From: Streptomyces sporangiiformans
Lineage (GTDB): Bacteria; Actinomycetota; Actinomycetes; Streptomycetales; Streptomycetaceae
Assembly (NCBI RefSeq): GCF_005768555.2
Contig: NZ_VCHX02000047.1
Coordinates: forward strand, 1 to 62,251
Length of the DNA stretch: 62,251 nucleotides
Direction: 5' to 3'
Shown: piece by piece, positions 9,386 to 17,800 of the stretch
Layout: every line of letters starts with the position of its first letter
Position numbering within the stretch: the stretch's first letter is position 1
Made by a program: the position numbers and the translations under genes
Notes under the pieces: model-generated
Databases searched by the model: none
What the model saw: the letters and a program-made list of their open reading frames with translations, nothing else
Told to the model about the DNA's origin: nothing

Positions 9386-9429
9386 AGCGTATCGTGTTGG
9401 TGACGACAGTCAATGGTCCGCGATAGCCT
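9386..9429. promoter_or_regulatory. Divergent overlapping promoters with TGACGACAGTCA
   Basis: On the minus strand TTGACT (9413-9408), 16 nt and TACGCT (9391-9386) form a good promoter for the ligase-PaaX operon. On the plus strand TAGCCT (9424-9429) is a -10 candidate for the acyl-CoA dehydrogenase operon. The dyad word TGACGACAGTCA (9401-9412) overlaps the minus-strand -35 and lies at the plus-strand -35 position. One bound repressor could close both promoters. Confidence 0.6.
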
Positions 9430-9470
9430 CGCAGTGTGGCCCGGCCCGACAGGGGAGAGGGGACCGAAAA

Positions 9471-10646
9471 ATGCCCGCATTCTCACTCGATCCGGCACAC
9501 GACGCCTGGTGCGCGGAGCTCCGGGCGCTTGCCGCCGACCGTCTGCGTCCCCTGGCCGAGAAGGGCGAGCCGGGCCACGTCAATCGCCCGCTCGTCGCCG
9601 AACTGGGCCAACTGGGGCTTCTGAAGCGCCTGTTCACGTCCGGAGCGCTCGAACTGTGCCTGATGCGAGAGTCCCTCGCCTACGCCTGCACGGAGGCGGA
9701 AACCGCCCTCGCCCTCCAGGGCCTGGGCGCCCACCCGATCCACGCCAACGGCACCGCCGCCCAACGCGACCGCTGGCTGCCGCGCGTGACCGAGGGCACG
9801 GCAGTGGCGGCCTTCGCCCTGAGCGAGCCGGGCGCGGGCTCGGACGCGGCGGCGCTTGCCCTCCGGGCGGATGCCGAAGCCCCCGTGGGCGCCGAGCCCG
9901 ACGGCGCCCACCGCTGGCGGCTCACCGGCGAGAAGTGCTGGATCTCCAACGCCCCCGAAGCCGACTTCTACACCGTCTTCGCCCGCACCACACCCGACAC
10001 GGGCGCCCGCGGAGTGACCGCCTTCCTGGTGCCGGCCGACCGCCCGGGGGTCACCGGAACCCCCCTCGACATGCTCTCCCCGCATCCCATCGGCGCCCTG
10101 GTCTTCGACGCGGTGCCGGTGAGCGCGGACGACGTGCTGGGTGAACCCGACCGGGGCTTCCGTGTCGCGATGAACACGCTCAACCTCTTCCGGCCGAGCG
10201 TGGGCGCCTTCGCCGTCGGGATGGCACAGGCCGCGCTGGACGCCACTCTCCGGCATACGGCCGGGCGGGAGGCGTTCGGCGGCAAGTTGAGCGACCTGCA
10301 GACCGTGGCACACCAGGTCGCCGAGATGGCTCTGCGGGCGGAGGCGGCTCGCCTGATGGTCTACGCGGCAGCGGCGGCGTACGACGAGGGCGCCCCGGAC
10401 GTGCCGAAACGGGCCGCGATGGCGAAGCTGCTCGCCACCGAGACCGCCCAGTACGTCGTCGACACGGCCGTCCAGCTGCACGGCGCCCGCGCACTGCGCC
10501 GCGGTCACCTGCTCGAACACCTCTACCGCGAGGTGCGCGCCCCCCGGATCTATGAGGGCGCGAGTGAGGTCCAACGAGCCGTCATCGCCAAGGAGTTGTA
10601 CCGCGAGGAGCGGCGCGCCGCAGGCGTGGAGGGGGAGCACGCATGA
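9471..10646 (+). CDS. Acyl-CoA dehydrogenase family protein
   Basis: An FAD-dependent acyl-CoA dehydrogenase of 391 residues. Typical features are FALSEPGAGSDAAAL near residue 117, the FAD/substrate strand GEKCWISNA, AFGGKLSDLQTVAHQVAEMA, and the C-terminal RIYEGASEVQR, which carries the usual catalytic Glu position. The true start is ATG 9471, with a GAGAGGGGA Shine-Dalgarno region; the frame stays open far upstream on GC bias only. It heads an operon with the Rid protein (4-bp overlap) and a broken hydrolase. It probably oxidises or beta-oxidises the ring-derived CoA intermediate. Confidence 0.92.
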   Translation: MPAFSLDPAHDAWCAELRALAADRLRPLAEKGEPGHVNRPLVAELGQLGLLKRLFTSGALELCLMRESLAYACTEAETALALQGLGAHPIHANGTAAQRDRWLPRVTEGTAVAAFALSEPGAGSDAAALALRADAEAPVGAEPDGAHRWRLTGEKCWISNAPEADFYTVFARTTPDTGARGVTAFLVPADRPGVTGTPLDMLSPHPIGALVFDAVPVSADDVLGEPDRGFRVAMNTLNLFRPSVGAFAVGMAQAALDATLRHTAGREAFGGKLSDLQTVAHQVAEMALRAEAARLMVYAAAAAYDEGAPDVPKRAAMAKLLATETAQYVVDTAVQLHGARALRRGHLLEHLYREVRAPRIYEGASEVQRAVIAKELYREERRAAGVEGEHA

Positions 10647-11041
10647 CCGCCGAGCGCGTCAACCCGCCCGACCTCTCCCCGCCCACCGGCTTCTCGCACG
10701 CCGTCATCACCACCGGTTCCCGCGTCGTCTACCTCGCGGGCCAGACCGCACTCGACACCGAGGGAAAGATCGTCGGCACCACGCTCCCCGAGCAGTTCGA
10801 GCGGGCGCTGACCAACCTCCTCACCGCCCTGCGCGCGGCCGGAGGCAACCCCGGCGACCTCGCCCGCGTCACCGTCTACACCACCGACGTCGACGACTAC
10901 CGCGCCCACGCCCCCGAACTCGGCCGTATCTGGCGGACGTCGGCGGGACGCGAGTACCCGGCGATGGCGGTGATCGGAGTCGTGCGACTGTGGGACACAC
11001 AGGCCCTGGTAGAGCTTGACGGGGTCGCCGTCCTCCCCTGA
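10643..11041 (+). CDS. Rid (YjgF/YER057c/UK114) family protein
   Basis: A 132-residue Rid-fold protein overlapping the acyl-CoA dehydrogenase stop by 4 bp (ATGA), so translation is coupled. The fold core YLAGQTALDTEGKIVG and the VTVYTTDVDDY stretch are clear. Archetypal RidA enzymes have an Arg (Arg105 in E. coli, in a P-A-R context) that binds the imine/enamine carboxylate; here the aligned stretch reads YPAMAVIGVVRLW, so that Arg is absent. It belongs to a non-archetypal Rid subgroup. In an aminobenzoyl-CoA pathway an enamine/imine-handling partner would make sense, but the missing Arg argues for a different chemistry. Confidence 0.85.
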   Translation: MTAERVNPPDLSPPTGFSHAVITTGSRVVYLAGQTALDTEGKIVGTTLPEQFERALTNLLTALRAAGGNPGDLARVTVYTTDVDDYRAHAPELGRIWRTSAGREYPAMAVIGVVRLWDTQALVELDGVAVLP

Positions 11042-11134
11042 CGTTCCGCGTGTCTTGGGCCGACGAGGGGCCGAGGGGGTTGGGGGTGCGGCTGGGTGCG
11101 GCTTGCGCACCATAGACCTGAGGCAGCTTCGAGC

Positions 11135-11999
11135 ATGCCGGACATCGCACTCGCCGCGGAGACCATCGAGTACGAGGACACGGGCGGCCCCGGCCCCGTC
11201 GTGGTCCTCCTGCACGGCCTGGTCCTCCCCCACTCTCGACTTCGCTCGAGCGGGAGGTGCCCCCACCGCCACCGTCTGGCGCAAGGTGATCGCGGACCTG
11301 AGCGCGGACCGCCGGGGCATCGCCCCGACGCTGCCGTACGGCGCTCACCGCCGGCCCATGGACCGTCCGATCTCGCCGGACGTCGTCAACGACATGGTCG
11401 TGGAGTTCCTGGACCATGTGGATCTGCGGGACGTCACGCTCGTGGAGAGCGACTGCGGCCGCGCCCAGACCGTGGCCGCGCGCCACCCGGAGCGCCTGGC
11501 GCGGCTCGTACTCATCTCCTGCGAGGCCTTCGACAACTATCCGCCGGGTCTGCCCGGAAAGATGATCGCGCTCGCCTGCATGGTGCCGGGCGGCATCCCG
11601 CTCATGATTCGCACCCTGGGACTGAAGCCGTTGCGCCGGCTGCCCGTCGGGATCGGCGCGCTCACCAAGCGGCCCGTGCCGGACGAGATCGTCGACGGCT
11701 GGCTGCGACCGCTGCGGACGGACAAGGCGATCCGCCGGGACTTCCGCCGCTACGGCACGACCATCCGTAAGAACGAACTCCTCGAAGCCGCCGAAGGATT
11801 GCGGAAGTTCGACAAGCCCGCGCTCGTCGTCTGGGCGACCGAGGATCTGATGATGCCGCGCGAGCACGGTCGGCGCCTGGCCGAACTCCTGCCGCGGGGG
11901 CGTCTGCTGGAGATCGAGGACTCACGGACACTGATCGCCGAGGATCAGCCGGAGCAACTCGCCTCCGCCCTGAGGGAGTTCATCGGCGAGAATCGCTGA
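11135..11999 (+). pseudogene. Alpha/beta hydrolase, split by a palindromic repeat insertion
   Basis: The N-terminal part (from ATG 11135, MPDIALAAETIEY to VVVLLHGLVL) is in one frame and the rest (TVWRKVIADLSAD through LREFIGENR) is in another. The break lies where a GC-rich palindromic element of about 40 bp sits between the HG oxyanion motif and the conserved region that normally follows within a few residues. The downstream part keeps the nucleophile-elbow region LVESDCGRAQT, the acid region VVWATEDLMMP and the fold core. The element length is not a multiple of three and shifts the frame by one. The gene closes the acyl-CoA dehydrogenase operon, so the loss was presumably tolerated. Confidence 0.8.
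11225..11265. mobile_element. Short palindromic repeat element inside the hydrolase gene
   Basis: The element has CCTCCC (11224-11229) and GGGAGG (11252-11257) arms, an internal CGCTCGAGCG palindrome (11243-11252), and runs of C at both edges. It resembles the short interspersed palindromes containing a TTCGCTCGAGCGGG core that I know from Streptomyces genomes. The flanking hydrolase sequence rejoins in a plausible reading frame if it is removed. The exact ends are uncertain by a few bases. Confidence 0.65.
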
Positions 12000-12070
12000 C
12001 CGCAGCCAGGTGGCAGACCGCAGTCAGGGTGGTCTGCCCCAGTCAGGTGGTCGACCGGCGACGTCAATCC

Positions 12071-12283
12071 TCAGGCAGCCATGCCCAGTTGCTCGACGGG
12101 CACGCGATGCGGGGCGACGACACGGCCGTCGGGCAGCAGCGCGCCCGTGTCGTCGAAGACGATCGCGCCGTCGCACAGCAGGTACCAGCCCTGCTCGGGG
12201 TGGGCGGCGACGATGTGCGCGGTGTCGCGGCCTGAGAGGTCGAGGCGGTCGGGCGACGGGCAAGAAGGCCGGCGAGAACACAT
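12071..12283 (-). CDS. DUF5999 family small protein
   Basis: A 70-residue acidic protein with four Cys, MCSRRPSCPS at the N terminus, then HIVAAHPEQGWYLLCDG and ELL-type ending DTGALLPDGRVVAPHR. This matches the small actinobacterial DUF5999 family, of unknown function. The ATG at 12283 has GGAGGTG 5 nt upstream. The longer open frame upstream is Arg-rich noise. Confidence 0.85.
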   Translation of the reverse strand: MCSRRPSCPSPDRLDLSGRDTAHIVAAHPEQGWYLLCDGAIVFDDTGALLPDGRVVAPHRVPVEQLGMAA

Positions 12284-12515
12284 GGCGCACCTCCACGTGC
12301 GACGGGTTCGGCGGCGTGGTCGCCGCCTCGCATAGGTAGACGATGCTCCGGCCGAGGACTCATCGGAACCGCTGTCCGTGAAGCGTGACAACACGCGGAC
12401 AACTCCCGGACGTCGCCGAGACGGACGACGCGGACACGCCACCAATCAGGTGACGGTCACGGCCGTGACGACCCCTGCCCGGTTGAGTGGAGCCCCCGCT
12501 CAAGGAGGTACTCCG

Positions 12516-12947
12516 ATGTCCCTGCGTCACATCGCCGGCGTGGCCGCCGGGTCCGCGCTGCTGATGCTCCCCGCCCCGTCCGCCGAGGCTCTCGCCGCCC
12601 CCGACGAATCGGTGACCGTCGACCGCGTCGGCACCCTCACGCGCCACGGCACCGTCACGCTCACCGGCACCTACCGCTGCACGGACAGCCAGGGCCCCGT
12701 CTTCGTGACCACCGCCCTGCGCCAGGGCGAGCATGGTGTACGGCGAGGAATCGGCGGCACCCGCGCGGTCTGCGACGGTGAGGAACACCGCTGGACGAAC
12801 ACCGCCCGCACGGGGCGTGGCCGCTTCCAGCCGGGCTCGGCCCGCGTCGATGCCGCCGTGCTGGAACTGGGCGTCGGAGGCTGGCCCCTCCCGGTGCCGT
12901 ACGTCCACGCGACCCGAACGCAGATCATCGTGCTCAGCCAGGGCTGA
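12516..12947 (+). CDS. DUF6299-like secreted protein
   Basis: A 143-residue exported protein. A classical signal peptide covers about residues 1-28 (MSLRHIAGVAAGSALLML, ending near AEALAAPD). The mature part is a small beta-rich domain with two Cys (TYRCTDSQ and TRAVCDGEE) that may form a disulfide. The ATG has AAGGAGG 7 nt upstream. The family occurs in Streptomyces with unknown function. The 230 bp upstream hold no other gene I can support. Confidence 0.75.
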   Translation: MSLRHIAGVAAGSALLMLPAPSAEALAAPDESVTVDRVGTLTRHGTVTLTGTYRCTDSQGPVFVTTALRQGEHGVRRGIGGTRAVCDGEEHRWTNTARTGRGRFQPGSARVDAAVLELGVGGWPLPVPYVHATRTQIIVLSQG

Positions 12948-13095
12948 GGGCCGGGGCTGAGGGCCGGGTCGAGGGCCGTCAGAGCCGAGGCCACGTCCGG
13001 CCCAGGCCGCCTACGGGAGCCGCCGCCCCACTCATGAGGGACGGCGGCTCCCAGGCGCTTCGGCACGCGCACGGCTCCGGCACTACCGTTGACCC

Positions 13096-14688
13096 ATGAG
13101 GCCGTCGCCCGATGTGCTGGTGGTGGGTGCGGGGCCCACGGGCCTCGCTCTCGCCGCGCAACTGCGTGCCCACGGGACCGGGTTCCGGATCGTCGACCGC
13201 TCGCTCGACCGCGTGCACGAGTCGCGGGCGCTGGCCATCCAGCCCCGCACGCTGGAGGCGCTGGCAGGGTTCGGGGTGACGGAGGAACTGGTCGCCCGAG
13301 GGAATCCGGCGATGCGGGTGCGGATGCATCTGCCGGGGCGCGAGGTGCGGCTGCCCCTGTTCGACATCGGCTGCAAGGACACCCCGTACCCGTTCCTGCT
13401 GTTCCTCTCGCAGGCCGAGACCGAGCGCGTCCTCGCGGAGCACCTGGCCGCTCACGACGTGCCGGTCGAACGCGGTACGGAGCTGGTGCGCCTGGAACGC
13501 GAGAACGGGGGCGTCCGCTGCCGGCTCCGGGGCCGGGACGGTGCGGAGGAGACCGTGCGCGCCCGCTACGTCGTCGGCTGCGACGGGGCCCACAGCACCG
13601 TGCGAGATCAGTCGGGCATCGGCTTCGAGGGATACGCCTATCCGCAGACGTTCCTGCTCGCCGATCTGGAGGTCGACGGACTGGAGCCAGGGTCCGTGCA
13701 TACGTACATGAGGGCGGCCGGGATGCTGCTCTTCTTCCCGCTCGGTGCGCCGGCAGGCTGGCGCATGCTCGCGATGCGGCCTCCCGGCACGCCGGATGCC
13801 GAGGTGACGCTGGAGCTCCTGCAGGACATCGTCGACCGGTACACAGCCGGAGACGCAGACAAGGCGGCCCGGACCGCCCGGACCGCCCGGACCGCTGGGA
13901 CTGCCGGGGCTGCCGGAACTGACCGGCTGGTGCTGCGCGATCCCGTCTGGATGACCGACTTCCGGCTGCACAACCGCGGGGCCGCCCACTACCGGGCGGG
14001 GCCGTGCTTCCTGGCCGGGGACGCGGCCCACATCCACAGCCCGGCCGGCGCCCAGGGCATGAACACCGGTATCCAGGACGCGCTCAACCTGGGCTGGAAG
14101 CTCGCCCTCGTCTGCCGGGGTGTCGCGCCGGAGGAACTGCTGGAGACGTATGAGGCCGAGCGGGCCCCGGTCGGCCGCACCGTCCGGCGCTTCACCGACC
14201 GGGCCTTCACCGTCGGCACCAGCGGCAACCCCGTCATCCGCCTCGCCCGCACCCGACTCGCCCCGCGCCTGGCTCCGTTGGCGCTGCGCGTGACCGCTCT
14301 TCGCGGGCGCGTGTTCCGTACGGTCTCCGAGCTCGGCATCCACTACCGGCGCAGCCCGGCTTCCCGCGCGGGTTCGCGTTCGCCCACCAGGGGTCCGAGA
14401 GCGGGGGACCGGCTGCCCGACCTGCCGCGCGGGCTCCAGGCCAAGGTCGCCGGGCCGGGCTGGCACCTGCTGCTGGCCGGGCCTGCCGGTTTCTGGCCCG
14501 AGCAGCGGCTGGCCCCGCTCCTGCGCGGCCGCGACAGCCTGGTCACCGTGCACAGTCTCGGCACACAGAGCCCCTGGCCAGGCGTCGCCCACGGCCTCGT
14601 ACGCCCCGACGGCTACCTCGGCCTGGTGGCACGCGGAGCCCAGCTGGAGGATCTGCGCGCCTATCTCGACCGCTGGCTCCCGGTCTGA
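13096..14688 (+). CDS. FAD-dependent aromatic monooxygenase (group A, PheA/TetX-like)
   Basis: A 530-residue flavoprotein monooxygenase. It has the N-terminal dinucleotide-binding VVGAGPTGLALA, the DG motif VVGCDGAHSTVRD (about residue 165) and the GD motif FLAGDAAHIHSPAGAQGMNTG (about 310), with a C-terminal thioredoxin-like domain ending SLGTQSPWPGVAHGLVRPDGYLGLVAR. The substrate is unknown. An in-frame 9-bp tandem repeat inserts an ARTARTART-type linker in the middle. The start is ATG 13096. It is not obviously in an operon; the next gene converges on it. Confidence 0.9.
   Translation: MRPSPDVLVVGAGPTGLALAAQLRAHGTGFRIVDRSLDRVHESRALAIQPRTLEALAGFGVTEELVARGNPAMRVRMHLPGREVRLPLFDIGCKDTPYPFLLFLSQAETERVLAEHLAAHDVPVERGTELVRLERENGGVRCRLRGRDGAEETVRARYVVGCDGAHSTVRDQSGIGFEGYAYPQTFLLADLEVDGLEPGSVHTYMRAAGMLLFFPLGAPAGWRMLAMRPPGTPDAEVTLELLQDIVDRYTAGDADKAARTARTARTAGTAGAAGTDRLVLRDPVWMTDFRLHNRGAAHYRAGPCFLAGDAAHIHSPAGAQGMNTGIQDALNLGWKLALVCRGVAPEELLETYEAERAPVGRTVRRFTDRAFTVGTSGNPVIRLARTRLAPRLAPLALRVTALRGRVFRTVSELGIHYRRSPASRAGSRSPTRGPRAGDRLPDLPRGLQAKVAGPGWHLLLAGPAGFWPEQRLAPLLRGRDSLVTVHSLGTQSPWPGVAHGLVRPDGYLGLVARGAQLEDLRAYLDRWLPV
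13870..13914 (+). repeat. In-frame 9-bp tandem repeat in the monooxygenase
   Basis: Five 9-bp units run head to tail: two CGGACCGCC, then CGGACCGCT, GGGACTGCC and GGGGCTGCC. They encode an Ala-Arg/Gly-Thr tripeptide series between the substrate-binding region and the GD motif. The unit length keeps the frame, so slippage here would change linker length without breaking the enzyme. Confidence 0.8.
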
Positions 14689-14701
14689 GGCACCGCCGGA
14701 T

Positions 14702-15583
14702 TCATCCGTGCTCGGCGGGCGACCGGGCGGGCGCCCGCCCCAGGAACTCCGCGGTGGTCGCCACGAAGCGGTCGGCGTCGTCGAGCCAGGGGAAGTGTCC
14801 GGCTCCGGACTGCACGACGAGCTCGGCGTTCGGGAACAGCTCGGCGAACTCGGCCACCGCGCGAGGCGGGGCTCCCGGATCGACCTCCCCGGCGAGCAGC
14901 AGCACCGGCGGTGTGAACCGGGCGAGCGCCGTGCGCGTGTCGTCCGGATCGAAAGCGCCTTCGGCGCCGAAGGCGGCCACGACCTCCCTGTTCATCTGCT
15001 CGTCCTCGGCGGCGTGATGGGCCTGCGCCGCCGCGTCCCAGCGGCCGTAGGAGAACGCCGCGACGGCCTGCCAGGCGTCGTCAGTGGCCCGGCCCGCCAC
15101 GATCGCCTCCAGGGCCGCGAACGCCGCCGGGAACCACGGCTCGCCCCGGCGAAGCCGCGCGGCCTCCAGCCGGAGGTCTCCGGTGATCGCGATTCCGACG
15201 GCCCTGACGCTCGGCGCGATCAGCGCGAGCTTCCCGACGCGTCCGGGATGGCGGCCGACGTGGAGCGCGGCCAGATTCGCGCCGCCGGAATGCGCGAGCA
15301 GGTCCATCCGGTCCAGGCCCAGGTGCTCGCGCAGCGCCTCCACGTCCTCGACGAGCCGGTCGCAGCGGCAGGAGGCGAGGTCCTCCGGCAGCGCGGATCG
15401 GCCCGTGCCCCGCAGATCCAGCATGACCAACTGCCGGTGCGCGGACAGGCCGCCGAGGTCACCGAGGTAAACGGAGTCCTGCGGTCCTCCGGGCAGACAG
15501 ACCACCGGAGGGACCCCCGGGGGGCCTTCTCCGAACACGTGGTAGGCGATCTTGATTCCGTCATGCGCGGAGAAGGTGGGCAT
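14702..15583 (-). CDS. Alpha/beta hydrolase (prolyl-aminopeptidase-like)
   Basis: A 293-residue alpha/beta hydrolase. The oxyanion region VCLPGGPQDS, the DLRGTGRS loop, the nucleophile elbow LLAHSGGANLA (Ser near residue 99), the acid in LAGEVDPG and the catalytic His in GAGHFPW are all present. PGGP and DLRGTGRS are typical of the proline-iminopeptidase branch, but substrates in that branch vary. It starts at ATG 15583 and converges with the monooxygenase (13-bp gap). Confidence 0.85.
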   Translation of the reverse strand: MPTFSAHDGIKIAYHVFGEGPPGVPPVVCLPGGPQDSVYLGDLGGLSAHRQLVMLDLRGTGRSALPEDLASCRCDRLVEDVEALREHLGLDRMDLLAHSGGANLAALHVGRHPGRVGKLALIAPSVRAVGIAITGDLRLEAARLRRGEPWFPAAFAALEAIVAGRATDDAWQAVAAFSYGRWDAAAQAHHAAEDEQMNREVVAAFGAEGAFDPDDTRTALARFTPPVLLLAGEVDPGAPPRAVAEFAELFPNAELVVQSGAGHFPWLDDADRFVATTAEFLGRAPARSPAEHG

Positions 15584-15669
15584 GGCCGAAGAGCCTGTCA
15601 GCGGTGTCCGGAGGGAGCAACTGGTTACCCCCGCGCGAAGGTAGTGCCGGAGAAGGTGGCGCTACGGCG

Positions 15670-16497
15670 CTACGGCTTGATCCCCACCCCGGTCCACAGG
15701 CTGACCTGGGCGTCCGTCGGCTGCTCCGTTGCCGCGGCGGTGCCGTCCGGGGCGTCGGGACGCCACCGGTGGCCGACGGTGATGCCGGGCTCCAGCAGTC
15801 GCAGCCCGGCGAAGAAGCGGCCGACATCCTGCTGGGAGCGGAACTGCACGGGCGTTCCGGCGTTCGTGTATATCTCGGTGACCTTTTCCCAGGTGGACGG
15901 GTCGAAGTCGGGCGTGCAGTGGCTCAGGGCGAGGGCGCTTCCCGAGGGGAGGGCGCTCAGCAGCCGGTCGACGATTCCGTACGGGTCCTGGGCGTCGGTG
16001 ACGAAGTGCATGAGGGCGTTCAGGGACAGCGCCACCGGCTGGCTCAGGTCCAGGACCTCGGCCAGTTCGGGGGCGTCCAGGAGCCCCTCGGGCTGGTTGA
16101 CGTCCGCCTCGATGTAGGTGGTGCGCCCCTGGGGTGTGCTGCGCATCAGGCGCTCGGCGTACTTGAGGACGAGCGGATCGTTGTCGGCGTAGACCACCTT
16201 GGCCTCGGGGACCACGGCCTGGGCCACCTGGTGCAGATTCGGCTCGGTGGGGATGCCGGTGCCGATGTCCAGCCACTGCCGGATGCCGTGTTCCTGCGCG
16301 AGGACCCGGGTGGCCCGGTGCATGAACGCCCGGTTCTCCCGTGCGCACACGAAGATGCCGGGATACGCCGCCGCGACGGTCTCGGCCGCCTCCTTGTCGA
16401 CCTCGAAGTGGTCCTTGCCTCCGAGGTAGTAGTCGTACATGCGCGCGGAGTGCGGCCTGCTGGTGTCGAGGTCACGAGCGGTGTGGGGGGTGCTCAT
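15670..16497 (-). CDS. SAM-dependent methyltransferase, Methyltransf_19 (DUF574) family
   Basis: A 275-residue protein of the actinobacterial PF04672 family. The start SRPHSARMYDYYLGGKDHFEVD is diagnostic, followed by the SAM-binding QWLDIGTGIPTEPN, ADNDPLVLKYA and YIEADVNQP. The methyl acceptor is unknown for the family. The ATG at 16497 has an AGGAAAGGGA site; upstream in-frame sequence lies in the DUF397 gene region and is not native. It is 86 bp behind the DUF397 gene on the same strand and could be read with it. Confidence 0.9.
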   Translation of the reverse strand: MSTPHTARDLDTSRPHSARMYDYYLGGKDHFEVDKEAAETVAAAYPGIFVCARENRAFMHRATRVLAQEHGIRQWLDIGTGIPTEPNLHQVAQAVVPEAKVVYADNDPLVLKYAERLMRSTPQGRTTYIEADVNQPEGLLDAPELAEVLDLSQPVALSLNALMHFVTDAQDPYGIVDRLLSALPSGSALALSHCTPDFDPSTWEKVTEIYTNAGTPVQFRSQQDVGRFFAGLRLLEPGITVGHRWRPDAPDGTAAATEQPTDAQVSLWTGVGIKP

Positions 16498-16583
16498 GGT
16501 GTCCCTTTCCTGGTGTGCGTGGGCGTGCCGGGCAGGTCGTGGCCGGGGCCGGCCCGCTCCCACCCGTTGGTGGCGGGCCTGGT

Positions 16584-16835
16584 TCAGCCGGCCGTCAGAT
16601 GATCGGCGAGGCCCTTCTTGATCCCGGCGACGAACGCGGTGATCTCCTCCGGCGTGTAGATCAGCGCGGGGCCGGCGGGATCCTTCGACTGCCGCAGGGC
16701 CACGCGGCCGTCGGCGAGCTGCTTCGTCTCCACGCACTGGCCTCCGTTGGGACCGCTCCACGGGCACTCCCAGCCCTGCTCGCCGAGGTCCGACGCGGGC
16801 ATCCCGTTGTAGACACGGCGGTCGGTGATCGTCAT
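16584..16835 (-). CDS. DUF397 domain protein
   Basis: An 83-residue DUF397 protein. The family core is visible as GMPASDLGEQGWECPWSGPNGGQCVETKQL followed, after a short gap, by RVALRQSKDPAGPALIYTPEEI. Such genes usually accompany an HTH/DUF5753 regulator and are thought to modulate it. Here the ATG overlaps the regulator's stop by 4 bp, so they are coupled. Confidence 0.92.
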   Translation of the reverse strand: MTITDRRVYNGMPASDLGEQGWECPWSGPNGGQCVETKQLADGRVALRQSKDPAGPALIYTPEEITAFVAGIKKGLADHLTAG

Positions 16836-17707
16836 GAGTACTCCTTGCGCATGCGGTTCAACAGGGCCTTGCTGTCCGCGGACGAGGTCTGCAAGGACAA
16901 CCGGCTGTGCGCCTCGAGATGGGCTGCGACGTCGGAGCGCTGGTCGAGGTACATGGAGGCGGAGAGGATCTCGCTGTAGACGATGTCGGGCAGCTCCGGT
17001 TCCTCGAACCGGAAGTAGGTGAAGGGGGCGCACGCACCGACGTGGGCACCCGCGGAGAACGGCACGATGTCGACGCTGACGTGGTCCAGCTCCGAGACCT
17101 CCAGGAGCCGGTCGATCTGCCCCCGCATCACCTCCGCGCCGCCCACCTCCCGGTGCAGGACGGCCTCCTCCATCACCACCCACAGCGTCGGCGCGTCGGA
17201 TCTCTCCAGCAGGCTCTGGCGCCGCAGTCGCAGATCGACTCGCCGCTCCAGGTCCGCCGTACTGTCGCGGGGGAAGCCCGCACGCAGGAGGGCGTGCGCG
17301 TATCCGTGCGTCTGCAGCAGCCCCGTGACGTAGTGGGGTTCATAGGTGCGCAGGGTCTTGGCGCCGGTCTCCAGGCTCACGTAGGCGGTGAACCAGCTGG
17401 GCAGCACATCGCGGTACGTGTGCCACCAGCCCGGCTTGTTGGCCCGCTCGGCCAGGGCGACGAACTCGTCGATCTCCTGCTGACCGGCCCCGTAGGTCTG
17501 CAGCAACTTCTCGACGTAGAGGGGCTTCAGGGCGACCTCCGCCTTCTCCAGGCGGCGGATGGTCAGAGGCTTCACCCGAAGGGCCTTCGCGGCGGCGTCC
17601 AGAGACACGCCCGCTTCCTGCCGCATCTCCTGCAGCCGCTTGCCCAGGATCATGCGGAGAACGGTGGGTGCACTGGTGCCTGTGCTGCCCGAACGCGCCT
17701 CGCTCAC
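16832..17707 (-). CDS. XRE-type regulator with DUF5753 domain (WhiJ-like)
   Basis: A 291-residue regulator. The N-terminal helix-turn-helix covers about residues 20-75 (LGKRLQEMRQEAGVSLDAAA, TIRRLEKAE), followed by DUF5753 (WHTYRDVLPSWFTAYVSLE to the C terminus). This is the WhiJ/AbaA-like layout of streptomycetes: HTH gene, DUF397 gene and, divergently, an anti-sigma-like ATPase gene. Such modules influence development and antibiotic production in S. coelicolor. The palindrome TCCTGA-N5-TCAGGA lies 77 bp upstream and is a candidate target. Confidence 0.92.
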   Translation of the reverse strand: MSEARSGSTGTSAPTVLRMILGKRLQEMRQEAGVSLDAAAKALRVKPLTIRRLEKAEVALKPLYVEKLLQTYGAGQQEIDEFVALAERANKPGWWHTYRDVLPSWFTAYVSLETGAKTLRTYEPHYVTGLLQTHGYAHALLRAGFPRDSTADLERRVDLRLRRQSLLERSDAPTLWVVMEEAVLHREVGGAEVMRGQIDRLLEVSELDHVSVDIVPFSAGAHVGACAPFTYFRFEEPELPDIVYSEILSASMYLDQRSDVAAHLEAHSRLSLQTSSADSKALLNRMRKEYS

Positions 17708-17783
17708 GGTGTACCTCCTGACGGGCTGTCATCCATGCTGACTCTGACAGGGACTTGCTGATGGCACCAGACGGATATCGACT

Positions 17784-17800
17784 TCCTGAAATTATCAGGA
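17784..17800. promoter_or_regulatory. Palindrome TCCTGA-N5-TCAGGA
   Basis: Perfect 6-bp arms flank AATTA in an AT-rich pocket of the 319-bp region between the WhiJ-like regulator and the divergent ATPase gene. Its position suggests an operator for the HTH regulator. The rest of the region contains short open frames (a TTG start at 17807 among them) that I do not trust. Confidence 0.5.

Noticed and set aside
5244..10646. A plus-strand open frame of 1800 codons
   Set aside because: Only its last part (from 9471) is a real gene. The rest is an out-of-phase or antisense shadow of the monooxygenase fusion, PaaX and ligase genes, kept open by high GC.
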